Notes: generated by a model not told the origin, from the letters alone. DNA of 64,000 nucleotides from Pirellulaceae bacterium (GCA_029243025.1 JAQWSU010000053.1:1-64000), one strand, 5' to 3'. Shown: positions 26,053-36,187, counted from the stretch's first letter. Numbers and translations: made by a program.

Positions 26053-27342
26053 ATGACTGATAAGATTCAAAGTGAAGGCGGTCAGGACTCATTACCTTCC
26101 GAACACGTGCGTTCTGCCTCGTGCGCCGACGCGAGCTTGAGTTCTCCTGCCACGCGAATCGACAGTCTTGACGTTCTCAGAGGTTTTGCCGTGCTGGGGA
26201 TTCTCGTTATGAATATCCAGTCATTCGCGATGATTGGATCGGCCTACGGAAACCCAAACTCGTGGGGAGACATGTCCGGAATTGAGGGGGGCGTATGGTA
26301 TGTGAGTCATTTGTTCGCTGATTCAAAGTTCATGGCGATCTTTTCGATGTTGTTTGGTGCCGGAATCGTCTTGATGTCGAATCGTCAACGACAAGCCGGC
26401 CTTTCAGCAGCGCAAGTTCACTACAGAAGGATGCTGGGGTTATTTGGAATTGGAATGATTCATGCGTACCTGTTTTGGTATGGCGATATTCTTGTGCTTT
26501 ATGCGATTTGTGGATCGATTGTGTTTTGGATGTGGCCGCTTCGGGTCCGTTGGCTCTTACTCGGATCAGCTGCCTTATTGCTAACGGGTTTGTTGATCAC
26601 TTTGGTTCTCAACTGGTCGATCCAGTTCATGACTCCAAGTGATTGCAACGAGTTGCAAAATGATTTTTGGGCTCCTAGTGTCGAAGAGATCAGCAAGGAG
26701 TTGGAGATTCATCGTGGGCCGTGGTTGCCTCAATTTTTTTATCGTATCGAAGTGGCCGTACTAGTGCAGACCCTTGGGCTTTTGCTAATCGGCTGGCGAA
26801 TCTCCGGACTAATGCTGCTGGGAATGGCGATCATGAAGACTGGTTTTCTCAGCGGATGTTCGAGGGCGCGTTCATATTGGACGGTGCTTTTCTCAGGTCT
26901 GGTGATGGGATTGCCACTGGTTGTCTATGGGGTTCAGCTTAATCGGGAGGCTGGATGGCGGATGGATTACTCAATGTTTGCTGGGACGATGCCAAATTAT
27001 GTGGGTAGCGTGTTGATCGCCTTGGGCTATATCAGTCTTTTTCAACTTCTGATGCGAACTGATCTTAGGAGATGCCTGGTTACTTGGTTGGCTCCTGTTG
27101 GCCGGATGGCACTGACGAACTATCTCGCACAGACTTTGATTTGCACCACGCTGTTTTACGGACATGGCTTTGCGCTCTACGGTTCCGTTAGCCGTTTTTT
27201 GCAGTTGATAATCGTATTTGGGATTTGGCTAATCCAAATACTGTTCTCCCGTTTTTGGATGGCCCGTTTTCGCTTTGGCCCTTGCGAATATGTTTGGCGA
27301 ACCTTGACCTATCTGAGATTTCTCCCGGAAAAATCTCCGTAA
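26053..27342 (+). CDS. DUF418 family membrane protein
   Basis: A 429-aa integral membrane protein with about 8-10 hydrophobic segments. Both family hallmarks are seen: the N-terminal IDSLDVLRGFAVLGILVMNI and the C-terminal DUF418 region with GRMALTNYLAQTLICT. Relatives (YeiB type) are thought to be membrane acyltransferase-like or transport-associated proteins; function is not firmly known. The start at 26053 has AAGGA about seven nt upstream. It has a longer than usual, polar N-terminus of about 35 residues. It appears monocistronic. Confidence 0.9.
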   Translation: MTDKIQSEGGQDSLPSEHVRSASCADASLSSPATRIDSLDVLRGFAVLGILVMNIQSFAMIGSAYGNPNSWGDMSGIEGGVWYVSHLFADSKFMAIFSMLFGAGIVLMSNRQRQAGLSAAQVHYRRMLGLFGIGMIHAYLFWYGDILVLYAICGSIVFWMWPLRVRWLLLGSAALLLTGLLITLVLNWSIQFMTPSDCNELQNDFWAPSVEEISKELEIHRGPWLPQFFYRIEVAVLVQTLGLLLIGWRISGLMLLGMAIMKTGFLSGCSRARSYWTVLFSGLVMGLPLVVYGVQLNREAGWRMDYSMFAGTMPNYVGSVLIALGYISLFQLLMRTDLRRCLVTWLAPVGRMALTNYLAQTLICTTLFYGHGFALYGSVSRFLQLIIVFGIWLIQILFSRFWMARFRFGPCEYVWRTLTYLRFLPEKSP

Positions 27343-27677
27343 GAAAGAAGCTCCGTTGGAGGAACCGTCAAACGAATTCGTCGGAAAGGGGGATGAGGTG
27401 TCGTCTCATGGAAACGGCGCTGGGTGATTGAGTCGATGCGTGCGAACCTGGGAAGTCAGTTGCCGAATGCAGGCGGGAGTGACGAGTTGGATTCGTCCGG
27501 AAACAGGCGTTTTCGGTTCGTGTCGAACTGAGGAAGAAGTTATGATCAGGTTTCTGCGTTCCATGGGTTGGCATGACAGAGATGTGCGTAGTAGCTGCTT
27601 GATTGTCATCGAGATGGCGAAGCGTGCCGTTGATGGGACGTGATACCGAACGAGAAAAAATAGGAGTATGTCTGATC
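27343..27677. other. Intergenic, 335 bp
   Basis: This is the leader of the sialidase-RidA-esterase fusion gene. It has a GGAG site at about 27663. Open frames on both strands look like noise. No terminator hairpin or promoter could be assigned with confidence. Confidence 0.45.
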
Positions 27678-30600
27678 ATGAAGCGAGTTCCTGCCTTGGT
27701 GCTCATTGTTCTTTCACTCATCTTCGCATGTGATCTCGCTGCCCAGCAGACGAAGCTTCCCTTCAAGATCGAACGTGCGATCGCTACTCAGGGGTTTGCA
27801 GGAAAGTTTTGTTGGGTGCACGCTCGAGCAGGGTCCATGCCTGCGACCTCCGAGCAATCTGTCCCAACGGTTGTGATGACACTCCAAAAACTCCAGCTTT
27901 CTGGCTCGGATATTTTTTACGCATTGAACCAAATGTGTACCACGGACGGGGCCAAGAGTTGGACCCTTCCTGTCGAGCAACTGGCTTTTGGTCGAAATCG
28001 TTTCGAGTTCGACGGACGCCAAGACCTGGAGATCACGGTTTGTGATTTCACGCCAAAATGGCATGCCAACACAGGCAAATTGCTGGGGATCGGTCACACG
28101 GTGGTCTACGAGAACAACCGAGTCCGTCATCTGCGACCCCGAGCGACAGCCTATTCGGTCTATGATCCGGAGCGATCAGTTTGGCCGCAATGGAAAATCC
28201 TGGAAATGCCCAGCGACATGAAATTTAGTAATGCGGGTGCGGGCAGTGTGCAACGGCTGGATCTGGAAAACGGCGATATCTTGCTGCCGATTTATTTTAA
28301 GGAAATAGGAAAAACGCAGTATTCAACAACCGTGCTTCGCTGCGAGTTTGATGGGGAAACGCTTCGATACGTTGAACACGGCAATGAATTGACGGCTCCG
28401 GTGAAAAGGGGGCTCTACGAACCGTCTTTGACCGAGCTTGATGGCCGTTGGTTTCTGACGATGCGGAACGATGATCATGGTTATGTTGCGGTCAGTGAAG
28501 GAAGCGGTTCATTGAAATTTTCTCAGCCCAAGAAGTGGATCTTCGACGATGGAGAAGATCTTGGGAATTACAACACACAGCAGCATTGGATGCGGCATCC
28601 TCAGCATGGGTTGTGGTTGGTCTACACGCGACGTAACGCCGACAATGATCACGTCTTTCGGCACCGTGCTCCCCTGTTTGTTGCCAAAGTTGATCCGGAG
28701 AAGCTCCATGTTATTCGCGCGACGGAACAGATTCTCATTCCGGAAATGGGGGCTAGGCTTGGCAACTTCGGTATCACAGAAATTAGTGAAAACCAAACCT
28801 GGGTGACGGTGGCCGAGTGGATGCAAGGGCCGGGGCCGAATTATCAAGATTCGGCACCGATCGTCGAACGTGGAGCGAACAACCGGATCTGGGTGGCGAA
28901 AGTGAATTGGGCCGCCAAGCCCAAGCCGCGTATTCAAAGGTATGGCACAGAGTTCATGGGAGCAGCTGTTCTGGTAGACCATGCTGCTCTCGCCCATACC
29001 GCACAGTTTGTCGCCGGCGAAGGTCAGCACAATTCGCTTCAACAGGAGTTTCAAGACGTATTTGAACAGCTGTCCGTTGCGTTGGCGGATGTTCGTTCTA
29101 CACACGCCGATCTCGTTAAGTTGAATCTCTATGTTGCGGATTCAAACGTACGGAAGGCAGCCATGCAATTTTTGGCCTCTTGGTGTTCGGATAAGTCGAA
29201 ACCTGCCGTCTCAATTGTGGCAACTTCGTTGCCACAAGATCGGAAATTTGGGCTCGATGCCGTCTTTGTCGCCAGACATGTTGAAAAACCTGGAAAGGTG
29301 GTTCACCTTTCTGCCGAAGGTGGACAAAAGCAAGCATCGGGAGATCGGACTCGAGTGAGTATTCTTCCCCAGGGCGATGTTGTCTATGTTTCCGGGAAGG
29401 CGGATCCAGGCGATCTGGCGACGGCCACCCGAGTCACACTCGAAGGTATTCTTGACATACTGGAAGGCATGAATCTTGACCGATCCGGCATCGTCCAGTT
29501 GAAATGTTTTTTGAATCCAATGTCGCAAGTCGACGTTGTCGATCAGGAGATCCGAGCGATTTTCGACGAGAAAATCATACCAGCTGTGTCTCATGTCGAA
29601 TGGTTGCAAGGTGGTTCGAAACCGATTGAGATTGAAACGATTGTGGCGGCTCCGTCAACGAAGACCTCCGAAACGATTAGCTATTACACGCCTCCAGGTA
29701 CCAAGGCCTCTCCCATCTTCAGTCGCGTGGCACGAATTCATGGTGATCGTCGCATCTATGTCTCGGGGCTGATTGCCAACGAGGCTAGTAACGGGGCAGA
29801 ACAGACGCATTCAATCTTTCAGCAGATGATTCGCCTGCTCAAGCCTGCCGGCTCGAATTTGCGACATCTCGCCAAGGCAACTTATTATGTTTCCGATGCG
29901 GACGCGAGTACGGAGTTAAATAAGATCAGGCCGCATTATTACGATCCGCAACGTCCGCCAGCTGCGTCAAAGGCAAAGATTCGAGGCACCGGATTCCCGG
30001 ATCGAACTCTTGCGGTCGATATGATTGCTGCACCGGAAGGTCCACCCATTTCCGTGCTAGATTCTGCGGCTGCTGCTCTTAAGCCGACTCGATCGGTAGT
30101 CTACAAGACCGTGGAGGATCGGGATTTACACTTGCACATCTTCGAGCCCGACGGGCATCAGTCGAGCGACCATCGATCCGCCTTCCTGGCGATTCATGGT
30201 GGTGGATGGACGGGGGGGAATGCTGAGAGTTTCTACCCGTTTGCGGCACACTTTGCCAAGTTAGGCATGATTGGAATCAGCCTTGAGTATCGCTTGCGAA
30301 ATAAGACGGATGAAACGACAGTGTTTGACTGTGTTCAAGATGCACGCAGTGCGGTGCGTTGGATTCGTCAGCATGCTGAGGAACTGGGAGTTAATCCGAA
30401 GGAAATTGTGGCAATGGGCGGATCTGCGGGCGGGCACTTGGCTGTCTCAACCGCGCTGTTTAAGCAAGTTAATGCGGCCACGGATGACACTGGGCGATCG
30501 GCGCAACCGAATGCACTGATCCTGATGTACCCGGTGATCGACACTTCTTCCGCCGGTTATGGGCAGGAGAAAATAGGGAAGCGTTGGCAGGAATTATCCC

Positions 30601-30848
30601 CTGTCCACAACGTGCGAGGTGACTTACCTCCCACATTGATATTTCATGGTACGGCTGATGCAGTTACGCCCTATGTTGGGATCGAAGAATTTCAAAAGCG
30701 ATCTACGGCCGCGGAAAACGAAAGCATTCTCGTCACCCAACCTGGTGGTCGACACGGTTACATTATCTTTGATCCGGATCACTACCGCCTAGCATTGCAA
30801 CAAATGCAAGAGTTCTTGAAGCAACGACAGTTTTTGCCTCAAGAATAA
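27678..30848 (+). CDS. Secreted fusion: sialidase-like propeller, three RidA domains, alpha/beta hydrolase
   Basis: A 1056-aa exported protein. The ATG at 27678 gives a clean signal peptide (MKRVPALVLIVLSLIFACDLAAQ), with GGAG about 11 nt upstream. Residues about 25-405 are a sialidase-like propeller (degenerate Asp-box TTDGAKSW, GLYEPSLTELDGRWFLTMRND). Three RidA/YjgF-type domains follow at about 412-530, 545-660 and 668-785, each with the core strand (AQFVAGEG, VVYVSGKAD, RIYVSGLIA) and the closing strand (FGLDAVFVA, IEIETIVAAP, LAVDMIAAPEG). Residues about 800-1056 are an esterase/lipase-type hydrolase with the HGGGW oxyanion motif near 840, the GGSAGG nucleophile elbow near 914, Asp in GTAD near 990 and His in GRHGY near 1025. 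RidA proteins normally destroy reactive enamine/imine intermediates in the cytoplasm. Their secreted tandem fusion here is unusual; the combined role is unknown. Confidence 0.88.
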   Translation: MKRVPALVLIVLSLIFACDLAAQQTKLPFKIERAIATQGFAGKFCWVHARAGSMPATSEQSVPTVVMTLQKLQLSGSDIFYALNQMCTTDGAKSWTLPVEQLAFGRNRFEFDGRQDLEITVCDFTPKWHANTGKLLGIGHTVVYENNRVRHLRPRATAYSVYDPERSVWPQWKILEMPSDMKFSNAGAGSVQRLDLENGDILLPIYFKEIGKTQYSTTVLRCEFDGETLRYVEHGNELTAPVKRGLYEPSLTELDGRWFLTMRNDDHGYVAVSEGSGSLKFSQPKKWIFDDGEDLGNYNTQQHWMRHPQHGLWLVYTRRNADNDHVFRHRAPLFVAKVDPEKLHVIRATEQILIPEMGARLGNFGITEISENQTWVTVAEWMQGPGPNYQDSAPIVERGANNRIWVAKVNWAAKPKPRIQRYGTEFMGAAVLVDHAALAHTAQFVAGEGQHNSLQQEFQDVFEQLSVALADVRSTHADLVKLNLYVADSNVRKAAMQFLASWCSDKSKPAVSIVATSLPQDRKFGLDAVFVARHVEKPGKVVHLSAEGGQKQASGDRTRVSILPQGDVVYVSGKADPGDLATATRVTLEGILDILEGMNLDRSGIVQLKCFLNPMSQVDVVDQEIRAIFDEKIIPAVSHVEWLQGGSKPIEIETIVAAPSTKTSETISYYTPPGTKASPIFSRVARIHGDRRIYVSGLIANEASNGAEQTHSIFQQMIRLLKPAGSNLRHLAKATYYVSDADASTELNKIRPHYYDPQRPPAASKAKIRGTGFPDRTLAVDMIAAPEGPPISVLDSAAAALKPTRSVVYKTVEDRDLHLHIFEPDGHQSSDHRSAFLAIHGGGWTGGNAESFYPFAAHFAKLGMIGISLEYRLRNKTDETTVFDCVQDARSAVRWIRQHAEELGVNPKEIVAMGGSAGGHLAVSTALFKQVNAATDDTGRSAQPNALILMYPVIDTSSAGYGQEKIGKRWQELSPVHNVRGDLPPTLIFHGTADAVTPYVGIEEFQKRSTAAENESILVTQPGGRHGYIIFDPDHYRLALQQMQEFLKQRQFLPQE

Positions 30849-30857
30849 TAGTTGTTT

Positions 30858-30945
30858 TCAACTTCCCGTTGACTCGACTGTGAGCTGACGATTTAACGAA
30901 TCAATGGTCGCTTGCTCATGATAATTTGGTTTTCGGGGTGTCTTA
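30858..30945 (-). pseudogene. 3' tail of a hydrolase gene, remnant
   Basis: The minus strand reads RKPNYHEQATIDSLNRQLTV then ESTGS and TGA at 30860-30858. This resembles the tail of the alpha/beta hydrolase at 40248-41120 (RKQPEAFQATIRWFDRQLTI then QSD and TGA), with similar DNA over about 50 bp. It touches the 3' end of the DUF1501 gene. It is too short for a firm call but suggests a lost hydrolase gene or a local duplication. Confidence 0.4.
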
Positions 30946-32328
30946 AGCGAGAATCTGCTTGACGATTTTGCCTTCCGTGTCCGTGAGGCGATAGTCGCGG
31001 GCAGCGTGACGAAAGGTAAGTTTCTTGTGGTCGAATCCCATTAAGTGCAGTATCGTCGCGTGCAGGTCATGTACATGAACAGGGTCAACCACTGAATTGA
31101 GGCCATATTCGTCGGTTGCTCCGTGGACGATTCCTGGCTTGAGTCCGGCCCCGGCCAGCCAACTGGTAAATGCCCAAGGATGATGCTCCCGTCCCTTGGC
31201 TTCCGCTGTGTTGTTAAAGGGGGTCCGTCCAAACTCGGTGGTCCAGACAACGAGTGTTTCGTCGAGTAATCCTCGTTGCTTCAAATCCATGATCAATGCT
31301 GCGATGGGTTGATCGACATTCTTGGCGAGTGCAACATGGGTCATCATATCTCCATGTGCATCCCAGTTTCCGGAAGAGCCTGTGTCGATAAGTTCCACAA
31401 ATCGTACACCACGTTCGATCAGTCGGCGGGCGGCTAAGCATTGCCAACCAAAGCCAGTTGTTTGCCCTGGTTGAAGTCCGTAAGCTTTCAGCATGGTCGT
31501 CGATTCGGACGAAAAATCGAAGACGTCCGGTACTGCCATTTGCATGCCAAATGCCGTTTCGAAAGTCCGCATTCGGCTTGCCAAGAATGGGTCGGACGGT
31601 CGAGTTTTCAGGTGAACGCGGTTCATTGCTTGAATGGCATTGAGTTCCATCTTTTGTTGGCTTGAGGAGACTCGGGGCTGTACGTTTGCAATGGGTTCTG
31701 AACCGGGAATAACTAGTGTGCCTTGATGGATGGCTGGCAGGAAATCGTTCGCGTAAACTTGCGTACCCGCATAGGTTTGCCGAGGTGCGATCACCATGAA
31801 GCCAGGCAGGTTGCTGTTTTCTGTCCCCAGTCCATAACTGACCCATGAGCCGAGGCTAGGTCGGGCGAAATCAAAAGAACCTGTGTGCATTCCCAATGTT
31901 GCGTTGTAATGGTTTGAATGTGATGTGTGCATCGAACGAATCATCGTGATATCGTCAATACAGGACGCAACGTGTGGAAAGAGAGTGCTGACCTCAGTTC
32001 CAGATTCCCCGTGTGGCTGAAATGCCCATTGAGGGCGTTTTAGATAGATTCGTTCATATCCTGGCCGATCTTTGATTTCGGGATGGTCGGCTTTTATTTC
32101 CTTGCCGTGGTCACGCGTCAACGCGGGCTTCGGGTCGAAGGTGTCCATATGAGAAACCCCGCCCGTCATGAACAGAAAAATAACGTTCTTGGCCTGCGCT
32201 GGATAGTGCGGCTGTTTGGGTGCAAGCGGATCGCCAGTGTCAGCCATCAACTGTTGAACCAAACCCGGTAATAGCATGGAACCGGTTACGGCAGATCGAA
32301 GGAATGGGCGACGCCCAAGATTGGTCAT
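30943..32328 (-). CDS. DUF1501 family exported protein
   Basis: A 461-aa protein with a TAT-like start (LGRRPFLRSAVTGSMLLPG) and the DUF1501/sulfatase-like body: KNVIFLFMTGGVSHMDTFDPKP, HVASCIDDITMIRSMHT, FVELIDTGSSGNWDAHGD, ETLVVWTTEFGRTPF. DUF1501 belongs to the alkaline-phosphatase/sulfatase-like superfamily and in planctomycetes almost always follows a DUF1553 gene. Its reaction is not established. The start at 32328 has GGAG eight nt upstream. It lies 18 bp after the DUF1553 stop and is clearly in the same operon. Confidence 0.95.
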   Translation of the reverse strand: MTNLGRRPFLRSAVTGSMLLPGLVQQLMADTGDPLAPKQPHYPAQAKNVIFLFMTGGVSHMDTFDPKPALTRDHGKEIKADHPEIKDRPGYERIYLKRPQWAFQPHGESGTEVSTLFPHVASCIDDITMIRSMHTSHSNHYNATLGMHTGSFDFARPSLGSWVSYGLGTENSNLPGFMVIAPRQTYAGTQVYANDFLPAIHQGTLVIPGSEPIANVQPRVSSSQQKMELNAIQAMNRVHLKTRPSDPFLASRMRTFETAFGMQMAVPDVFDFSSESTTMLKAYGLQPGQTTGFGWQCLAARRLIERGVRFVELIDTGSSGNWDAHGDMMTHVALAKNVDQPIAALIMDLKQRGLLDETLVVWTTEFGRTPFNNTAEAKGREHHPWAFTSWLAGAGLKPGIVHGATDEYGLNSVVDPVHVHDLHATILHLMGFDHKKLTFRHAARDYRLTDTEGKIVKQILA

Positions 32329-32346
32329 CTTCTAAACTCCGGCCGG

Positions 32347-35247
32347 TTAGTCCAGGTAAATGAATTCGTTGGCAGCCATCAAAACGCGGCAATAGGCTGA
32401 TCGAGTTTCTGCTGTTTCACCTAGATAATTTTGGAGAAAACTGGCGCCTATCTTCAATTCTTCTGTCGTCGGTTTACGTTGGTAAAGCTTTCGGAAGGTT
32501 GCAACGATGAAATCATGATCCTCACCTGAGCTGGGAGAATTGGTGCTGGCAAAGCGAGCTGACTGTTGGTGGAAAAACGGCGCATTCAGGAAATACAACG
32601 CTTGTGTTGGTACGGTTGTCGCCTCACGTTGCGGTGTGCTGGAATTCGGATCCGCTCCGTCAAACAAAGCAAGATAGGGATGGCGGCGCTGCCGTTGAAC
32701 CATCATGAAAGCACTGCGGTGTTTTGTGTCATAGATTGCGTTAAATGGATTGTGTTGTGTGAAAGTCCACGTTCCTTCTGCGGGGAACGGATGCTTTCCA
32801 GCAAACCCTTGTTGAAGGTCACCCGAGAAGAAGAGGAGTGTGTCTCGAATCTCTTCGGCACTTAGTCGTCGTCGCTCAAAACGACTGAGAAAACGGTTCT
32901 CGGGGTCGGCGGCTAACTGCGAAGAAGTCGTTTCTGTCGCTCGTTGATAAGTCTTACTCTTCATGATCAAGCGGTGAATTGATTTCAGCTTGAAATCGTG
33001 TGCCACAATCTGATTGGCCAGCCAATCCAGTAATTGCGGATGGGTAGGTTTTGCACCGCGTGTTCCGAAGTCATTCGGCGTTGCTACGATACCTTGTCCA
33101 AAATGCCAGCCCCAAATGCGATTGGCAATCACGCGTGCGAACAATGGACTTGCCACGATCAAATCCGCCATTGGTTCGCGTCCACTTGCGTTTTCTTCGG
33201 CCAGCGATCGACCCCCGAATGATTCTAGCCAGCGTCTTGGGACTTCTTCCCCCGGTTGTTCGGGGTCGCCACGACGATGCAGCCGAGCATTCGTCGGTGT
33301 GCCGTCGGTCACTGCATAAGCGACTGGAATTATTGGGGGGGAGGGCTGAGGGGGATGAGCTTGGCAATGAAAATCGCCGGTCTTTCTCAGCAGTTGACCC
33401 AATTCGGCGGATGCGAATCGTTCGAATTGAAATGACACACCATCTAATCCGGCCGGGTGACCATCCGTGACTGACCCTTGAATGGAATAAACGCCGTCGT
33501 CAGGGCAAATCCAGGCAAGTCCCACATTGCGTTGCGGTCCCGGATGCATGTTGAGGACGCCGGGAGGAATCCGCGTCCAGACGTCATAAGCCTTCGAGGA
33601 GGCGTTGACGACAAAGGATGGAGTGCCGTTAAGTGCCCAGCCGTTTAAACCGACTTTGCCCTGCAAGTTTTCCTTTTTTTCGGTCAGGAATTGTGGACCC
33701 TCTTGTACGTCCAGAAAGCACCAAGCCGCGTCGCGATCTTCGATGATCGGACCGCCACTTTGGGAAAATCGAGGAATGAGATCTTCCGCATTCCAACGCT
33801 TGCCAGAGTCAAGGTCAGCGATTTCAAGTTTGATCCGAGTGGTATCCGCACCGTGATTGCCGTTCGGAAGAATCGTCAATTGCAGGACTTCATCCTTGTT
33901 CAGCGGGACGCGATCCATCCGCCCTTGCTGGTTTTGGTGAAGAGATACCGTGGCTCCTTCCGCCACTTTTCCTTTGCCCAAAATCGAAACAGCCACGGAG
34001 GCTAATTCTTTGAGGCGTTGGGATTGTTGGGAGGATATCGTATGGGCCGATTTCCATGCGGCCAACTTTTCTTCATGTTCTTTTTGCAACTGCTTGGTTT
34101 CGATGCTCGTCGTCAATGGAACCAAGTCTCGGGGTTTTCCTTGCGGTTCACAGCCGGGAAAAGAGAAGCGAGTGCTGGCGAAGACACCATATAACGCATA
34201 GTAATCAGTGGAGGAGATGGCGTCATATTTATGATCGTGGCAGCGCGCACAACCTAAGGTGAGCGCCAAAAAATTCTTCCCCAAATTATCAATGACATCT
34301 TCGTGCATCAAATGAATGTCTTTGTCGATGTCGTGACCGAACCGTCTTGCAATGGCCAGATAGCCTGTTGCAATGATGTTGTTCGCATGATGGGAGGAAT
34401 CAGCAGCCAGTAAGTCGCCGCAAATCTGGTAGCGAGCAAACTTGTCAAATGGAAGGTTCTGATTGAACGAATCGAATACCCAGTTGCGATACTTCCAGGC
34501 ATGAGGCAGAGGCCGATCCGTATTTTCGCCAGCTGTGTCGGCGTAGCGAACGACGTCGAGCCAGTGTCGTCCCCAGTGCACACCGTATTGAGGAGAATTT
34601 AATAATCGATCAATCACTTTATCGAAAGCATCCGGGGAGTCGTCTGCGAGAAAATTATCGACTTGCGCTGGACTTGGGGGAAGTCCTGTCAGATTGTAGG
34701 TCGCGCGACGAATCAAGCTGCGTTTGTCCGCAGCCGGCGATGGAGCAATTCCCATGTTTTGAATCTTCTGAGTAATCAACTCATCGATACTGGTGTCCTG
34801 AGTGCCGCCCGTTTGCAGTGGACGGAATGCCCACCATTGGTGGGCTTGACTCACTGACATACGACCCGCGAGCTCTCTACCGGTGCGCGGATCTGGGGCT
34901 CCAATGCGAATCCATTTCGTCAGAATGGTGATTTCGTCATCGGTGAGCTTTCCACCCGCATCGGCAGGTGGCATCTCAAGGCCCTCGTAATTGATAGCAT
35001 CGATCAACAAGCTTGCCTCCGGCCTACCCGGTACGATGGGACTGCCGCTCTCGCCACCTGTTTGCCAACTCGATCGAGTTTCTAGCGATAACCCACCACC
35101 GGCTTTATCTCCGCTGTGACACTGATAACAGCGTTTCACGAGCAAGGGGCGGACTGACTTCTCAAAGAATTGAATGCTCTCGTCAGCAGCGATGAAGTTT
35201 GCGCTGCCGCAGTGAATCAGCAAAAAGAAAACGCAGGTGCGATTCAT
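32347..35247 (-). CDS. PSCyt1-DUF1549-DUF1553 (PSD1) cytochrome-like exported protein
   Basis: A 966-aa exported protein, starting at the ATG at 35247 (a GTG three bases upstream is less likely). A signal peptide is followed by a PSCyt1 domain with one haem-binding CYQCH at about residues 40-44 and a possible distal Met in EMPPADAGGKL. DUF1549 lies at about 150-350 (RRATYNLTGLPPSPAQVD, HWLDVVRYADTAGENTD). A strand-rich carbohydrate-binding/LamG-like insertion spans about 430-640, and DUF1553 lies at about 690-945 (NRIWGWHFGQGIV, TNDFGTRG-like TPNDFGTRG, SFERRRLSAEEIRD). These proteins are abundant in planctomycetes and are thought to help oxidise or process complex polysaccharides. It is the first gene of a two-gene operon with DUF1501. 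Confidence 0.95.
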   Translation of the reverse strand: MNRTCVFFLLIHCGSANFIAADESIQFFEKSVRPLLVKRCYQCHSGDKAGGGLSLETRSSWQTGGESGSPIVPGRPEASLLIDAINYEGLEMPPADAGGKLTDDEITILTKWIRIGAPDPRTGRELAGRMSVSQAHQWWAFRPLQTGGTQDTSIDELITQKIQNMGIAPSPAADKRSLIRRATYNLTGLPPSPAQVDNFLADDSPDAFDKVIDRLLNSPQYGVHWGRHWLDVVRYADTAGENTDRPLPHAWKYRNWVFDSFNQNLPFDKFARYQICGDLLAADSSHHANNIIATGYLAIARRFGHDIDKDIHLMHEDVIDNLGKNFLALTLGCARCHDHKYDAISSTDYYALYGVFASTRFSFPGCEPQGKPRDLVPLTTSIETKQLQKEHEEKLAAWKSAHTISSQQSQRLKELASVAVSILGKGKVAEGATVSLHQNQQGRMDRVPLNKDEVLQLTILPNGNHGADTTRIKLEIADLDSGKRWNAEDLIPRFSQSGGPIIEDRDAAWCFLDVQEGPQFLTEKKENLQGKVGLNGWALNGTPSFVVNASSKAYDVWTRIPPGVLNMHPGPQRNVGLAWICPDDGVYSIQGSVTDGHPAGLDGVSFQFERFASAELGQLLRKTGDFHCQAHPPQPSPPIIPVAYAVTDGTPTNARLHRRGDPEQPGEEVPRRWLESFGGRSLAEENASGREPMADLIVASPLFARVIANRIWGWHFGQGIVATPNDFGTRGAKPTHPQLLDWLANQIVAHDFKLKSIHRLIMKSKTYQRATETTSSQLAADPENRFLSRFERRRLSAEEIRDTLLFFSGDLQQGFAGKHPFPAEGTWTFTQHNPFNAIYDTKHRSAFMMVQRQRRHPYLALFDGADPNSSTPQREATTVPTQALYFLNAPFFHQQSARFASTNSPSSGEDHDFIVATFRKLYQRKPTTEELKIGASFLQNYLGETAETRSAYCRVLMAANEFIYLD

Positions 35248-36187
35248 CACAAATTAACCGATCGAATGTTGAGAGAAGGCTGCAATTGCAAACCATCCAC
35301 CGAATCAGTGACTTACTCAATCGTTTGATGACGTTTCAACGATTCATTAGGTTGTCGATCTCAAGCCAAATCGACTTCTCGCTAAAGTCTCCCCATTGTA
35401 GCAGATTACCATGTGCGAGAATTTGCAAGATTTCATCTTTTTTAGGGCAATCGATCGAGGCGAGAAGTCGAATTCAGTCGATTGCGGGTTGCGGCTCGAA
35501 CCGTTTTATCTCTTGTCTCAACCAGCAGATTACTTGCTGTTGATGGATTGTCGTTTTGAAATGTGATTTTGCGTTTTATCCACTTAATTGGAAATGTTTA
35601 AGTGGCTGACTGAGGCGGCGCGGAGAGTTTGATCTGATGGATCCGTCGAGCGTGTATCCGTCGACTGCAAACATGAGATCACCCGTTGAAAGAGGGCCCG
35701 ATCTTACCAAGAAGCCCGCGGTTGCATCGCTGAGAAGGAACGCTGTTCAGAAGTGAAGGAAGATCGTCTTCCAGGTAAGACCGATCGCATGACACGATTT
35801 TTAGCTGGCAAAGTTAATGCTGTTATCGTCTTATCAAAACTGACCCGATTCGATATTTAGAGTTGATGACTGCTGTTTTTATGGTCGCTCGCTGCTGGAC
35901 CCGGGATGATCTGGTCTTGAGTTGAATCGGTGACTTTCTGGGGAGGGATTTCCAGCTTTTGTCGCAGCGTGCGATCTGCTTTTTGGGAGGAGCCGCGGGT
36001 GATCGACATGGGACTCTGTGGGACAGATCAGGCTAAGCACGCTAGCAGCCAGCTGCATCGGATCGATTGCGTAAATTAATAATTGATTAAAACCGTTGAG
36101 ATTTAAAATTTCCTGCGACGATTGGTCGATAAACCTCGAAGCGGGATCCGACAAAAAAGAGGTAATGATTGCATTGGAGGCAGAGAG
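35248..36187. other. Divergent intergenic region, 940 bp
   Basis: This lies between the DUF1553 operon (minus) and the DUF2490 gene (plus). An AT-rich block near 36070-36110 is the best promoter area. I found no RNA gene; an 11-base match to the start of 16S rRNA near 35612 is chance. Open frames such as 35879-36364 (minus) overlap the next gene and look spurious. Confidence 0.5.
36083..36109 (+). promoter_or_regulatory. Possible promoter of the DUF2490 gene
   Basis: TTGATT (36083-36088) and TAAAAT (36104-36109) are separated by 15 bp, with an AT-rich sequence just upstream, about 80 bp before the start codon. The spacing is short for a housekeeping promoter. The match is suggestive only. 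Confidence 0.25.

Noticed and set aside
35612-35632. AGAGTTTGATCTG, similar to the 5' end of 16S rRNA
   Set aside because: The match ends after about 11 bases and no other rRNA sequence follows.
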